The notes beneath the pieces were generated by a model, which had not been told where the DNA came from, did no database searches, and saw only the letters and a list, made by a program, of their open reading frames with translations. The translations under genes were made by a program, and so were the position numbers. Positions 28,762-37,730 of a stretch of 64,000 nt of DNA are shown here, one piece after another; position 1 is the first letter of the stretch; the number at the start of each line of letters is the position of its first letter. Origin of the DNA: Perspicuibacillus lycopersici (GTDB taxonomy: Bacteria; Bacillota; Bacilli; Bacillales; Caldibacillaceae); NCBI RefSeq assembly GCF_025660475.1, contig NZ_JAOUSF010000003.1, forward strand, positions 310,001 through 374,000. The letters run 5' to 3'.

Positions 28762-29823
28762 TTACAATATAATTAAATCTTTTGTTGAGTGAGTTAATGC
28801 TTCATTACCATCTTTTGTAATGATTGTATCATCCTCAATACGCACACCACCAAGACCTGGCACATAAATTCCTGGTTCAACAGTAACAATCATTCCTGGT
28901 TGTAATACTATGTCAGATCTAAAAGATAGAGCAGGACCTTCATGAACCTCTAAACCAATCCCATGACCAGTAGAATGTCCAAAATTCTCACCATACCCGT
29001 GTTCCGTTATATGATTACGTGTGATGGCATCTGCTTCTTTTCCTGTCATTCCTGGGCGAATCAATTCCATTGCTTTTAATTGAGAATCCAAAACAATTTG
29101 ATAAATATCTTTTAATTGTTGGGATGGCTCTCCTACTGCAACAGTTCTAGTGATATCAGAAACATATCCTTCATAATAAGCACCATAGTCTAATGTTACC
29201 ATATCTCCCTTTTCAATGACCTTATTTGTTGCAACACCATGCGGTAAGCTCGAACGAACTCCTGAAGCAACAATAGTATCAAAAGAAGATGAAGTTGCAC
29301 CACATTTTCTCATGAAAAATTCAAGTTCATTGGAAACTTCAATTTCTGTTCTTCCAGGTTGCATGAACTCAAGTATATGTTTAAAAGCTGCATCTGCAAT
29401 ATCAGCAGCCACCTTTAATATCTTAATCTCTGCGTCCGTCTTAATCAAGCGAATTTTTTCTACCACTCCACTAACTGGTACTAATTCCGCAGCGATTTCT
29501 TTTTGTAGTGTTTGATATAAAGCGTATGTAACATCATTTTCTTCAAACCCTAGCTTTTGTATTCCTTTTTCTTTACATAATCTCGCTACTTCGCTAGTAA
29601 CTGTCCCTGCATGCTGGACAACCTCAAAGCCTACTGCCTGTTTATTGGCTTGCTCCACATAACGGAAGTCTGTAATGAAAAATGCATCCTTCTCGCTAAT
29701 GAGAACGACACCAGCTGATCCAGTAAAGTTCGCTAAATATCTACGATTATATGGGCTCATAATTAAAATTGCATCAATGCCTAATTCTGAAAATTGACTA
29801 CGTAGTTTTACTAATTTCTCCAT
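28762..29823 (-). CDS. papA: Xaa-Pro dipeptidase/aminopeptidase (M24 family, YqhT/PapA)
   Basis: A metal-dependent peptidase that releases residues N-terminal to proline. The 353-aa protein has a creatinase-like N-terminal domain and an M24 'pita-bread' domain with the metal ligands in 'MVTLDYGAYYEGYVSDITRT' (two Asp), 'FGHSTGHGIGLEVHEGP' (His), and two C-terminal Glu ('VTVEPGIYVPGLGGVRIEDD'). The ATG follows an AGGAGAGG site. efp is immediately downstream. In B. subtilis aroQ lies just upstream; no aroQ is seen here. Confidence 0.93.
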   Translation of the reverse strand: MEKLVKLRSQFSELGIDAILIMSPYNRRYLANFTGSAGVVLISEKDAFFITDFRYVEQANKQAVGFEVVQHAGTVTSEVARLCKEKGIQKLGFEENDVTYALYQTLQKEIAAELVPVSGVVEKIRLIKTDAEIKILKVAADIADAAFKHILEFMQPGRTEIEVSNELEFFMRKCGATSSSFDTIVASGVRSSLPHGVATNKVIEKGDMVTLDYGAYYEGYVSDITRTVAVGEPSQQLKDIYQIVLDSQLKAMELIRPGMTGKEADAITRNHITEHGYGENFGHSTGHGIGLEVHEGPALSFRSDIVLQPGMIVTVEPGIYVPGLGGVRIEDDTIITKDGNEALTHSTKDLIIL

Positions 29824-30002
29824 GTAAATCCTCTCCTTAGTTACTGTATTTACTTCTCATTCAATAGAGCCAATCGCTATATCCCCATTTACGACAGCTT
29901 GCAAAATATTGAAAATTTTTAATGCTAAATGCTTCGAAACACAAAAACCTTAATATAAGGATAAAAATATTTTATCATATTATTGTAAATAGATACTATA
30001 GT

Positions 30003-30527
30003 TTACACGGTTTTTAATGACTCATTATCTTTATCTTCGTGATGTTTGCGAAAATTTTGCTCATTATATTCATAAGAAATTGAATATCCAACAAAAACTC
30101 CAAATAATATATATAAACAAAGCGTTGTTATGATCGTATTATAGTTTAAATCATGGAGCGGATTTAAGCTTGGAAACAGTGGATTTAAAACGAAAAATAC
30201 TAAAGCAAATAAAATTGCACCGTAACCAATACCTATCCAGATTGTTCGAAATTTTCGAAGCGCAATATAATAAAGTAGGGCAGCTCCAATTCCAAAAAGG
30301 CCGATCACAATTAAGGAAATAACGGTCCCAAGCCATTTTGTTTTCCATGCCCCCAATGCCCATGGTTCAAGAATCATATTTGGTCGAATTTCTGTAAAAT
30401 GAAAATAATACGCTAGAAGTCCTAGTGCACTCCAGAATAGCCCCCCAACAAAACCTGTGAGGACAGCATTTACACTTGCTGATATTGGTTTTGCATGCTG
30501 ATTTTGTTCCAACTTTGCTTTCTGCAT
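30003..30527 (-). CDS. yqhR: YqhR-like membrane protein
   Basis: A 174-aa membrane protein with four predicted helices (about 21-43, 65-85, 95-115, 125-150) and a charged, His/Lys-rich C-terminal tail. The sequence 'NAVLTGFVGGLFWSALGLLAYYFHF' type N-terminus and its position near papA and efp match B. subtilis YqhR. The function is unknown. The ATG follows GGAGG at 9 nt. It is divergent from yqhP. Confidence 0.82.
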   Translation of the reverse strand: MQKAKLEQNQHAKPISASVNAVLTGFVGGLFWSALGLLAYYFHFTEIRPNMILEPWALGAWKTKWLGTVISLIVIGLFGIGAALLYYIALRKFRTIWIGIGYGAILFALVFFVLNPLFPSLNPLHDLNYNTIITTLCLYILFGVFVGYSISYEYNEQNFRKHHEDKDNESLKTV

Positions 30528-30753
30528 CTATTGCAACCTCCATTTGTAATTTGACCTAATGTTAGTTTTTCTTAAAAAGAATTCTTCATTCAGCTATAGA
30601 AGAATATTCCAATCTTTTATAAAATATAAGTAAGATAATATAAACTTTACAAAATTCATGACATGTTCTCATAAACAAGTAGTTTTAATTTTTCTTAAAA
30701 TACCGTTTAAAATTTTCCAAATATGCTCATGATGCTCTTAGGAGGTGGCCCGC

Positions 30754-31101
30754 ATGAAATCCAAATATTTCGCTATTGTCTTTTATAGTCTTCTCATGCT
30801 TGCTGTAATTGGTTTATTTGCAAACCCATTACGGATAGGGCGCGAAATTTTGATAACAATTGCAATTGTTGCGATAATTTTTCTTTTGTTTAGACATTTT
30901 GCGGCTCCAGTAAGTCCGGCAAGAAAAGAGCAGCGAGCATTTATCCATGCCGCTCGTCGTTCAAAGAGACGATTAAAAAAACAATTAAGCGCAAAACAAC
31001 AAATGAAAAAAAATAAAAAAGCGATTCGAAAATCCTATCCCTCTCATTTAACCGTTATAGAAGGGAAAAAAGGGAAGAAGAAAAATCGAGCGCTTCATTA
31101 A
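30754..31101 (+). CDS. yqhP: YqhP/SA1362-like small membrane protein
   Basis: A 115-aa protein with two hydrophobic helices near the N-terminus (about 4-24 and 30-48) and a strongly basic cytoplasmic tail rich in Arg and Lys. The ATG was chosen because AGGAGG lies 8 nt before it; a GTG three codons upstream is too close to that site. Its position between yqhO and yqhR matches B. subtilis yqhP. The role is unknown; the basic tail might contact nucleic acid or acidic lipids. Confidence 0.7.
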   Translation: MKSKYFAIVFYSLLMLAVIGLFANPLRIGREILITIAIVAIIFLLFRHFAAPVSPARKEQRAFIHAARRSKRRLKKQLSAKQQMKKNKKAIRKSYPSHLTVIEGKKGKKKNRALH

Positions 31102-31128
31102 TCATATTGCTTCTTCATTATCCATTAT

Positions 31129-32013
31129 TTAATATGTCCATCTTTTCAAAAAATCTTGTGTCCTCAATTTACCAAATTCAATGAGGGCACTTTTTTTCTC
31201 CTCTGTTATCGAAAATTCGGTAGTAACAATTCCTTCTGTTGGAATAAAGATTATATTTTTCACATGTTTTTTAGATATATACCGTGCATCATGTGCATCC
31301 ATCATTGTTGCAAATAACGCTTCAAATAATTGCAGTGCATTTTTTATTTTTTTCATTGGTTTATCCTTATAATTGTGACTTAATTTTAAGCCAATTACCG
31401 GACGCTTTTGTTTACCTCCATCATGTTCAAATAACCACATCGGGAAATTACTTAATACTCCACCATCTACGATGACTACTTTCCCTTTAGACGTTTTCAA
31501 TTGTACTGGTTCGAAAAAATAAGGAATACTGCAGCTCATTCTTACAGCTTTGGCAACGGAAAAGGATTCAAAAGCCAAATCATATTTATGGAGATCATCT
31601 GGCAATACAACCATTTTTCCATTTGTTAAATCAGATACAATTACTCGTAGTTTACCTGGTGGGAGATCTGCAAATGTTTTGATACCTTTTGCTAGCAGCC
31701 TTTCAGCTATCCAATTTTCTAGCGCTTGTCCTTTATAGAGTCCTAATCTCCAGTATAGAGGTAACCAGTTTAAAATTTTTAATGGGAAAAGGGCTGGTCG
31801 CTTATCCAAGATCGAAGTTAAATCAAGTTCATTTAACGCGTTATTAACCTCTTGTGCAGTATAACCTGCTGCAATTAGTGAAGCAATAATCGATCCTGCA
31901 CTTGTTCCAGCCAGTCGTGAAAATGTAATTCCCTTTGCTTCTAATTCCTCATAGGCGCCAATGAACGCCAAGCCTTTTATCCCGCCTCCAGAAAATACTG
32001 CATCGACCTGCAC
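31129..32013 (-). CDS. yqhO: Patatin-like phospholipase (YqhO)
   Basis: Predicted lipid acyl hydrolase of the patatin/RssA type. The protein (about 294 aa) has the oxyanion loop SGGGIKG, nucleophile Ser in GTSAGSII (GxSxG), and the catalytic Asp in VDGGVLSNFP. No signal peptide is present. GTG at 32013 is preferred because GGGGGG lies 6 nt upstream, while the ATG two codons earlier touches that site; a longer frame reaching 32073 has no site. It sits downstream of nrdJ and convergent with yqhP. Confidence 0.85.
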   Translation of the reverse strand: MQVDAVFSGGGIKGLAFIGAYEELEAKGITFSRLAGTSAGSIIASLIAAGYTAQEVNNALNELDLTSILDKRPALFPLKILNWLPLYWRLGLYKGQALENWIAERLLAKGIKTFADLPPGKLRVIVSDLTNGKMVVLPDDLHKYDLAFESFSVAKAVRMSCSIPYFFEPVQLKTSKGKVVIVDGGVLSNFPMWLFEHDGGKQKRPVIGLKLSHNYKDKPMKKIKNALQLFEALFATMMDAHDARYISKKHVKNIIFIPTEGIVTTEFSITEEKKSALIEFGKLRTQDFLKRWTY

Positions 32014-32140
32014 AGGCATCCCCCCATGTTTTATTACTTCATATTTAATCAACAGGAGGAAAAAATAGTACATTTGCCAAGCTAGTTATTTTGTAAATAT
32101 TTTCATTGTTCGTCCGTCTTGGTGGGCAAAATTCTCTAAT

Positions 32141-32175
32141 AAAAAAGAACGAGAGATACTCCTCTCGTTCTTTTC
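32141..32175 (-). terminator. Intrinsic terminator after nrdJ
   Basis: AAGAACGAGAG and CTCTCGTTCTT form an 11-bp stem with a 6-nt loop, followed by TTTTTTATT on the minus strand. Confidence 0.88.
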
Positions 32176-32206
32176 TTATTATAATTTTTTTAGCATATTT
32201 ATTTGT

Positions 32207-35200
32207 TTATAAACCACATTTTAATTGGGCACCACAGTTATCACACGTATTACAGCCACCATGTTCTTTCACTTCACCTTTTCGGCATATTGGGCAAATA
32301 TCCCCAATTTCCGATCCATAAGTGACATCTGTAGAACGCAAATCTTGAATTGTTTCTACAAGGACTACTTTTGGTTTTTCTAATGAGGCAGGTGCTACAT
32401 CTTCAGAAGTGTTTCCCTCCGCCTTTAACGTTAACACCTGTGCATCTCGGCTTCCATCTACATAAACGGTACCGCCTTTTGCTCCGCCTTTGTATAGACG
32501 CTCGTATACTTTTTGCACCTGTTCCACTGTATAGCCTTTTGGTGCATTTACTGTTTTACTAATGGAACTATCTACCCAGCGTTGAATTACACATTGCGTG
32601 TCGGCATGAGCTTCTGGAGCTAATTCCATCGCAGTAACAAACCATTTTGGTAATTCAGATGAAGCTGCATTTGGATTTCGTTCTAAATATTCATTTACGA
32701 TTTCCGCTTTCACTTCAATGAATTTACCAAGTCTACCACTACGGTAGTACGTAAAGGAGAAATATGGCTCAAGTCCAGTAGAAACTCCAATCATTGTACC
32801 TGTAGATCCAGTAGGAGCAACGGTAATTAAGTGCGAGTTACGAATTCCATTTTCTAAAATTGATTGTCTAATATCCTCTGGCATTTTCTTCATATAGCCA
32901 GTATTTATAAATGCTTGGCGTAAACGGTTCGTTTCCTCTTCTGTTTTACCTTTTAAAAATGGGAAACTACCTTTTTCTTTCGCTAATTCAATTGAAGTAC
33001 GGTAAGCTGTTGTTGCGATCGTTTCAAACACTTTATCAACAAGCTCATTTCCCTCTTTTGAACCATATTCTTTCTCACAGTAGATTAATAAATCTGCTAG
33101 ACCCATAACGCCTAAGCCTACCCGACGTTCCCCTAGGGCTTGCTTCTTATTTTCCTCTAAAAAGTATGGAGTTGCGTCAATTACATTATCCTGAAGTCTT
33201 ACGCCTGTTTGTACAGTATTGATTAATTTCTCAAAATCAACCTGTTTCGTTTCTTTATTTACCATGTTCGCTAAATTAACAGCTGCTAGGTTACATACAC
33301 TAAATGGTGCAAGTGGTTGTTCCAATTTTGTTATCCTAAAGGCTTTTTATCCTTTAGTTCTTACAGTTTGCTTCCTGTAAGTTCAGCATATCTTTTCATT
33401 ACAAATATTGTAATGTTGCGGTCTCGTGGCAAGATTATATTCTGTTTTATCCACAGTTTCACTTGCTATGCGTTGCCCCTGACTAAAGTGTTACCTCTAG
33501 CCTTCGGTTCGGATTTGCATCTCAGCATCCCCGCTTTATCCCGCAATTTTTTACGTGAGGCAAACTATTCACCACACGGATTTGTTGCTACTACCTTTTG
33601 GCCATAGCTCCGAGCATTTGTCATGTCATTTGCATTATCGATAAAGAAAATACCAGGTTCTGCAGAATAAGTTGCACAAATATTGATTAAGTTCCAAAGC
33701 TCTTTCGCACGTACACTACGGTATGTACGTACTTTATAACCCATTTTTTCCCATTCACGAACATCGCCAACTTCATGCCATTTCTCATTGTATTCTTTCA
33801 TTTCCTCAGGAGTATAGCTTTCAATAGCAGGGAATTTCAATTCAAAATAATCATCATTTTCTACAGCTTCCATGAATTCCTTTGTTAAACAAACAGAAAT
33901 ATTCGCACCTGTTAAAAACTCTTTATTATGAACGTCATATGTTCCGCCATCCTGAAGTTTTGCTTCTGCATCTTTAATAATTTTATCTGTAAAGCCGCCA
34001 AATCCTGGAATATGCTTGAAATTTACAATTCCTTGATACATTGTTTTTTCTTGTTCTGTCAATGGAGTAAATTTTAACTTTTCATTTGCTAATCGGATGA
34101 TTTGTTCATCTTTAGAATTTTCTAGTAAGAATCGAAGAATTCTTGGGTTTTGCATTTTAGAAATAATGAATTCTACAATATCTGGATGTGTAATGGATAA
34201 CATTATCATTTGAGCCAGTTCGTTTCGTTGACTCGTTACATCAACTCTCTAAGTCTCCTTAGAGCTCAGACCATATCTCACACTCTACACTCGAGTGTCC
34301 TCGCGCTTCGGAATCACTTGATTCCTACTCTACTCGCTTCCGTATTATACGTGCTTTCGATGGTCGTTGAACCTTCTCCCTATTCCTTTGGAACGTAGGA
34401 GCTTGGCTGCTGATTGTCTTTTTCATGCCAATGATTTTCAAACATTCGCACCTACTTTTTCAAGTTATGCTGTAGTTCATTTGCATGTCTCATGTCCATT
34501 TTTTCATTTACATGATTTAAGATTTTCCAGCAATTCACGAGGTATTTATAGACGGGCACCACTAATAACTATACCGCGTCTTGATCCACCTTGTTCTACA
34601 AGATGAGTCAGCTTTGCAATATCGTCTAACCAAGATACGGAGCCACTTGATTTACCATTGACACCTCTTGCAAGAGTATTGCGAGGTCGTAATGTGGAAC
34701 CATTAGTTCCAACTCCTCCGCCACGACTCATAATTTCCATTACTTGTTTCCGATGCTCGGAAATTCCTTCACGAGAGTCTTGAACAAAAGGCATTACATA
34801 ACAATTGAAGAAGGTAACTTCGGTTTCAGAACCTGCCCCGTAAAGCACACGGCCCGCAGGAACAAAATTCAAGTTTACTAGCTCATAATAGAATTTTTCA
34901 AATGCTTCCTGCTGTTTCTCAATTGTTGTCTCCACTTTCGCAAGTCCGGTGGCATTCCGTTTCGCAATTTGTTCATAATAAATTTCCAGCGGTTTTTCAA
35001 TCACATCTAACGAACGTATAATTTTTCCGCTTTCCACTTCTTCTGGATTATCTAACGCTCCACGATACTCCTCTTCTACAAGTACAGTGGCTTTTTTTGT
35101 ATCCCAATCAATATTCTCAATATACCCTAGGCCTCTTGCAGGAAATTTCGGATCCTCTTTTATCGTTAATACGACAAAATCGCCATTGGTTAATGTCATT

Positions 35201-35367
35201 TTCTCTGTATCTTTAAAGGAATATCTATCTAACATTACAAGTCTTGATACACCTTTAAAGGTTATATGCATATCCTCTGTGATGGGATGTACTTGAGGAA
35301 ATAATCGAATGGATTCATTCAAACGATTCATGTCAATATTCATTTTTTCTTTTACAACAATGGTCAT
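32207..35367 (-). CDS. nrdJ: Adenosylcobalamin-dependent (class II) ribonucleotide reductase, split by two group I introns
   Basis: It reduces ribonucleotides to deoxyribonucleotides using coenzyme B12. The frame is broken twice but is restored by removing 34216-34572 and 33323-33570. Exons are then 34573-35367 (265 codons), 33571-34215 (215 codons) and 32207-33322 (371 codons plus stop), for an 851-aa protein. Exon 1 has a redox cysteine in FFNCYVMPF and GGGVGTNGSTLRPR; the exon 1/2 join gives GGSRRG-AQMIMLS; the exon 2/3 join restores the catalytic NPCGE motif; exon 3 has SVCNLAAVNLA and PTGSTGTMIGVSTGLEP. The C-terminus is a CxxC tail (CPIC, CNTCDNCG) typical of class II enzymes. GGAG lies 8 nt before the ATG. 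Unspliced mRNA would stop within 9 codons of exon 1. B. subtilis has lipM and mntR at this spot. Confidence 0.93.
33323..33570 (-). other. Group I intron in nrdJ (second, 248 nt, no ORF)
   Basis: The exon ends in U (CGTGTGGT) and the intron ends in G (CAAAATTG), the group I rule. The guide GCCTCACG (33554-33561 on the minus strand) pairs with CGTGTGGT, including the U-G wobble at the splice site and one U-U mismatch (P1). The adjacent GUUU pairs with the 3' exon GAAC (P10). Core elements in order: P-like AATTGCGGGA; R-like CAACGCATAGCAAG; S-like AAGATATGCTG. GCATA (33467-33471) pairs with TATGC (33386-33390) as P7. It falls between Gly and Glu of the NPCGE catalytic motif. No homing endonuclease ORF is present. 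Confidence 0.9.
34216..34572 (-). other. Group I intron in nrdJ (first, 357 nt, no ORF)
   Basis: The exon ends GACGCGGT (U) and the intron ends CGAACTG (G). GCCCGTC near the intron 5' end pairs with GACG(C)GGT, with one bulged C and the U-G wobble at the cut (P1). Core elements in order: P-like GAATTGCTGGAAAATC; Q-like AATCAGCAGCCAAGC; R-like GGTTCAACGACCATCG; S-like GAGATATGGTCTGAG. GACCAT (34360-34365) pairs with ATGGTC (34269-34274) as P7. Joining gives GGSRRG-AQM in frame (phase 0). It is longer than the second intron because of extra peripheral stems, and has no homing endonuclease ORF. Confidence 0.9.
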
Positions 35368-35435
35368 TTACCCATCTCCTTTTCTCTACTAACTTTTCAA
35401 CCAATCTATCATGGTTGTCTAGTTGCGCTAAAAAT

Positions 35436-35464
35436 ATTTTACTCTACAGAAACTATTAATTCAA
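35436..35464 (-). promoter_or_regulatory. Sigma-A promoter of nrdJ
   Basis: On the minus strand, TTGAAT (35459-35464), a 17-nt spacer and TAAAAT (35436-35441) lie about 70 nt before the nrdJ ATG. One NrdR box overlaps the -35 element. Confidence 0.65.
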
Positions 35465-35505
35465 TATGTAGTATGTAAAAATAATATTAAATCTATATAT
35501 TGTGT
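35459..35505 (-). promoter_or_regulatory. Paired NrdR boxes
   Basis: Two 16-bp sites, 35459-35474 and 35490-35505, are centred exactly 31 bp apart, the three-turn spacing known for NrdR pairs. The distal one reads AATCTATATATTGTGT, matching CWATATATWGTGT fully; the proximal one, ATTCAATATGTAGTAT, matches 12 of 16 consensus bases. The proximal box covers the -35 element, as expected for repression. NrdR control is known for reductase genes; here it is inferred from the sites. Confidence 0.72.
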
Positions 35506-35757
35506 TTTTCTGCATATAACTAGAAAATTGTCAAGGGAAATTTGTACTAAAAAGAGAAATTTGTCTAAAATTGACGAAGTTTATTAGGTTTGTAAGGGAA
35601 TAGAATAAGAGGAATTAAAAGAAACACATGTACCATTTTAACAAATAATTTATTTATAAAAAAAAGAAATGCTTCGATAAAAATCGACAAAATTCTACAA
35701 ATATGAATAACCTTATGAAAAATGATGAAGAAATATATCATTCCCTATCATTTTCCT

Positions 35758-35786
35758 TTGCGCTTTTCCAATTTCATTTATATAAT
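35758..35786 (+). promoter_or_regulatory. Sigma-A promoter of yqhL
   Basis: TTGCGC (35758-35763), a 17-nt spacer and a perfect TATAAT (35781-35786) lie about 35 nt before the yqhL ATG. The rest of the gene-free stretch 35368-35821 holds the nrdJ control region and AT-rich sequence without further signals that I can support. Confidence 0.65.
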
Positions 35787-35821
35787 AATAATGCACATGT
35801 TTGTGGAAAGGGGAACCATCT

Positions 35822-36193
35822 ATGTATATATTACTAGTCGTAATCGTAGCAGTTATTGCTTATACTTTATTCAATTACTTCTATCAAAAGAAAGTTGTTA
35901 AAACATTAACACAAGAAGAATTTATCGAAGGGTATCGTAAAGCCCAATTAATTGATGTAAGAGAACCGAACGAATTTGATGCAGGACATATTTTAGGTGC
36001 TAGAAATATTCCGTTAACTCAAATGAAAATGAGATTAAAGGAAATTCGTCCAGATAAGCCTGTATATTTGTATTGCCAAAACAATACTAGAAGTGGTAGG
36101 GCAGCACAAATGTTATACCGTAAAGGATATAAACAGATCTACCAATTAAAAGGTGGATTTAAAAAATGGACTGGTAAAATAAAAACAAAATAA
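35822..36193 (+). CDS. yqhL: Rhodanese-like membrane-anchored protein YqhL
   Basis: A 123-aa protein with an N-terminal membrane helix (YILLVVIVAVIAYTLFNYFY) and a single rhodanese domain ('AQLIDVREPNEFDAGHILGA', active-site loop CQNNTRS with the catalytic Cys). Rhodaneses transfer sulfur from donors to thiols; a bound persulfide on the cytoplasmic side is expected. The ATG was chosen because AAAGGGG lies 8 nt before it; an upstream frame adds 7 residues without a site. Its location next to gcvPB matches B. subtilis yqhL. Confidence 0.88.
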   Translation: MYILLVVIVAVIAYTLFNYFYQKKVVKTLTQEEFIEGYRKAQLIDVREPNEFDAGHILGARNIPLTQMKMRLKEIRPDKPVYLYCQNNTRSGRAAQMLYRKGYKQIYQLKGGFKKWTGKIKTK

Positions 36194-36215
36194 TCGAATG
36201 GACTTTTCAAAAAGA

Positions 36216-36257
36216 GAAGAGGGGCTACAATTTTTACGTTGCCCCTCTTCCTTTTTT
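36216..36257. terminator. Bidirectional terminator between yqhL and gcvPB
   Basis: GAAGAGGGGC pairs with GCCCCTCTTC across a 15-nt loop, with T runs on both strands (CTTTTTT on plus, TCTTTTTG on minus). The two genes converge here. Confidence 0.85.
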
Positions 36258-36269
36258 GTTTATTCGTAT

Positions 36270-37730
36270 TTATGCTTTTTGGTAGCGCAGAATCGGCTTA
36301 CGAGCTGCCTGCGTTTCATCTAACCTTTTAATAACAGTTGTATGTGGTGCCTCTTGTACCACTTCAGGTGTTTCTTCTGCTTCTTTTGCAATTTGAATCA
36401 TCACATTGATAAAGGAATCTAATGTCTCTTTCGATTCCGTTTCAGTTGGTTCAATCATCATACATTCCTCTACATTTAATGGGAAGTAGATTGTAGGTGG
36501 ATGGAATCCAAAATCTAACAGTCTTTTCGCAATATCAAGCGTACGAACCCCTAATTTCTTTTGTCTTCTACCACTAATAACAAACTCATGCTTACAATGG
36601 CGATCATATGGTAAATCATAGAATGGTGCAAGTCTTCTCATCATATAGTTTGCATTTAATACTGCATTTTCGGTAACTTGCTTTAATCCATCTGGACCCA
36701 TCGTACGAATATACGTATATGCACGAACATTTATACCAAAATTCCCATAGAACGGTTTAACTCTACCAATTGATTGGGGACGGTTGTAATCAAATGTATA
36801 GCCATTGTCCGTTTTTGTCAGTACTGGTGTAGGTAAAAATGGCAGTAAGTCCTTTTTCACACCAACTGGACCGCTACCTGGGCCACCACCGCCGTGTGGA
36901 CCTGTAAATGTTTTGTGTAGGTTTAAATGAACAACATCAAAGCCCATATCTCCTGGTCGAGCTTTTGATAAAACTGCGTTTAAATTTGCACCGTCATAGT
37001 ACAGCTTCCCACCGGCTGCATGGACGATTTCTGCCATCTCCACTATGTTCTCTTCAAATAGCCCTAATGTATTTGGATTTGTTAACATTAATGCAGCGGT
37101 ATCTGGACCAACCACTTTCTTCAAATCATCAATATCTACTAGACCAAATTCATTTGATTTTACAGTAATTGTTTCAAATCCTGCAACAGATGCTGATGCT
37201 GGGTTTGTTCCATGTGCAGAATCTGGGATTATTACTTTCGTCCGTAATGTATCTCCGTTCGCCTCATGGTACGCACGGATCATCATTAATCCGGTCCACT
37301 CTCCATGTGCTCCGGCAGCAGGCTGTAGGGTTACCTCATCCATACCGGTTATTTCTTTTAATTGCTGTTGCAAATCATACATAAGCTCCATTGATCCTTG
37401 AATGGTACGTTCATCTTGAAGGGGATGTATATGGGCAAACCCTGGAATCCGTGCAACAACTTCATTAACTTTTGGATTGTATTTCATTGTACATGATCCT
37501 AGCGGATAAAATCCCGAATCAACGCCATGATTTCTTTTCGATAATGCAGTGTAATGGCGCATAATATCTAGCTCTGAAACCTCTGGCAATGCTGCATCTT
37601 CCGTACGAATATATTCACTAGGAATAAGCTCCGCTAATTCTACCTCTGGTACATCTTTTTCTGGTAGGGAATAGCCAATTCTTCCTTCTTTACTAATTTC
37701 AAAAATAAGTGGCAATTCTTGATTATGCAT
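36270..37730 (-). CDS. gcvPB: Glycine dehydrogenase (decarboxylating) subunit 2
   Basis: PLP-binding half of the glycine cleavage P-protein; with GcvPA it decarboxylates glycine and passes the aminomethyl group to GcvH. The 486-aa protein has the PLP lysine in [19 protein letters not shown] and a conserved '[15 protein letters not shown]'. The ATG at 37730 follows GGGG at 7 nt and gives the usual length (B. subtilis 488 aa); a longer frame is not supported. It overlaps gcvPA by 8 nt. Confidence 0.95.
   Translation of the reverse strand: MHNQELPLIFEISKEGRIGYSLPEKDVPEVELAELIPSEYIRTEDAALPEVSELDIMRHYTALSKRNHGVDSGFYPLGSCTMKYNPKVNEVVARIPGFAHIHPLQDERTIQGSMELMYDLQQQLKEITGMDEVTLQPAAGAHGEWTGLMMIRAYHEANGDTLRTKVIIPDSAHGTNPASASVAGFETITVKSNEFGLVDIDDLKKVVGPDTAALMLTNPNTLGLFEENIVEMAEIVHAAGGKLYYDGANLNAVLSKARPGDMGFDVVHLNLHKTFTGPHGGGGPGSGPVGVKKDLLPFLPTPVLTKTDNGYTFDYNRPQSIGRVKPFYGNFGINVRAYTYIRTMGPDGLKQVTENAVLNANYMMRRLAPFYDLPYDRHCKHEFVISGRRQKKLGVRTLDIAKRLLDFGFHPPTIYFPLNVEECMMIEPTETESKETLDSFINVMIQIAKEAEETPEVVQEAPHTTVIKRLDETQAARKPILRYQKA

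Noticed and set aside
33317..33607. Plus-strand 96-codon ORF over the second intron
   Set aside because: It is antisense to the conserved intron core and reductase exons; nothing supports translation.
33323..34572. Inteins instead of introns
   Set aside because: The inserts contain in-frame stops within nine codons and no Hint-domain motifs; inteins must be in-frame protein.
34210..34606. Plus-strand ORFs of 62 and 79 codons inside the first nrdJ intron
   Set aside because: They run antisense through the intron and exon edge, lack ribosome sites, and show no LAGLIDADG, HNH or GIY-YIG motif, so they are not homing endonucleases.
32207..35367. nrdJ as a pseudogene with two frameshift or insertion lesions
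   Set aside because: Both interruptions have group I core elements, correct U/G splice borders and phase-0 joins, and the exons keep all conserved motifs.
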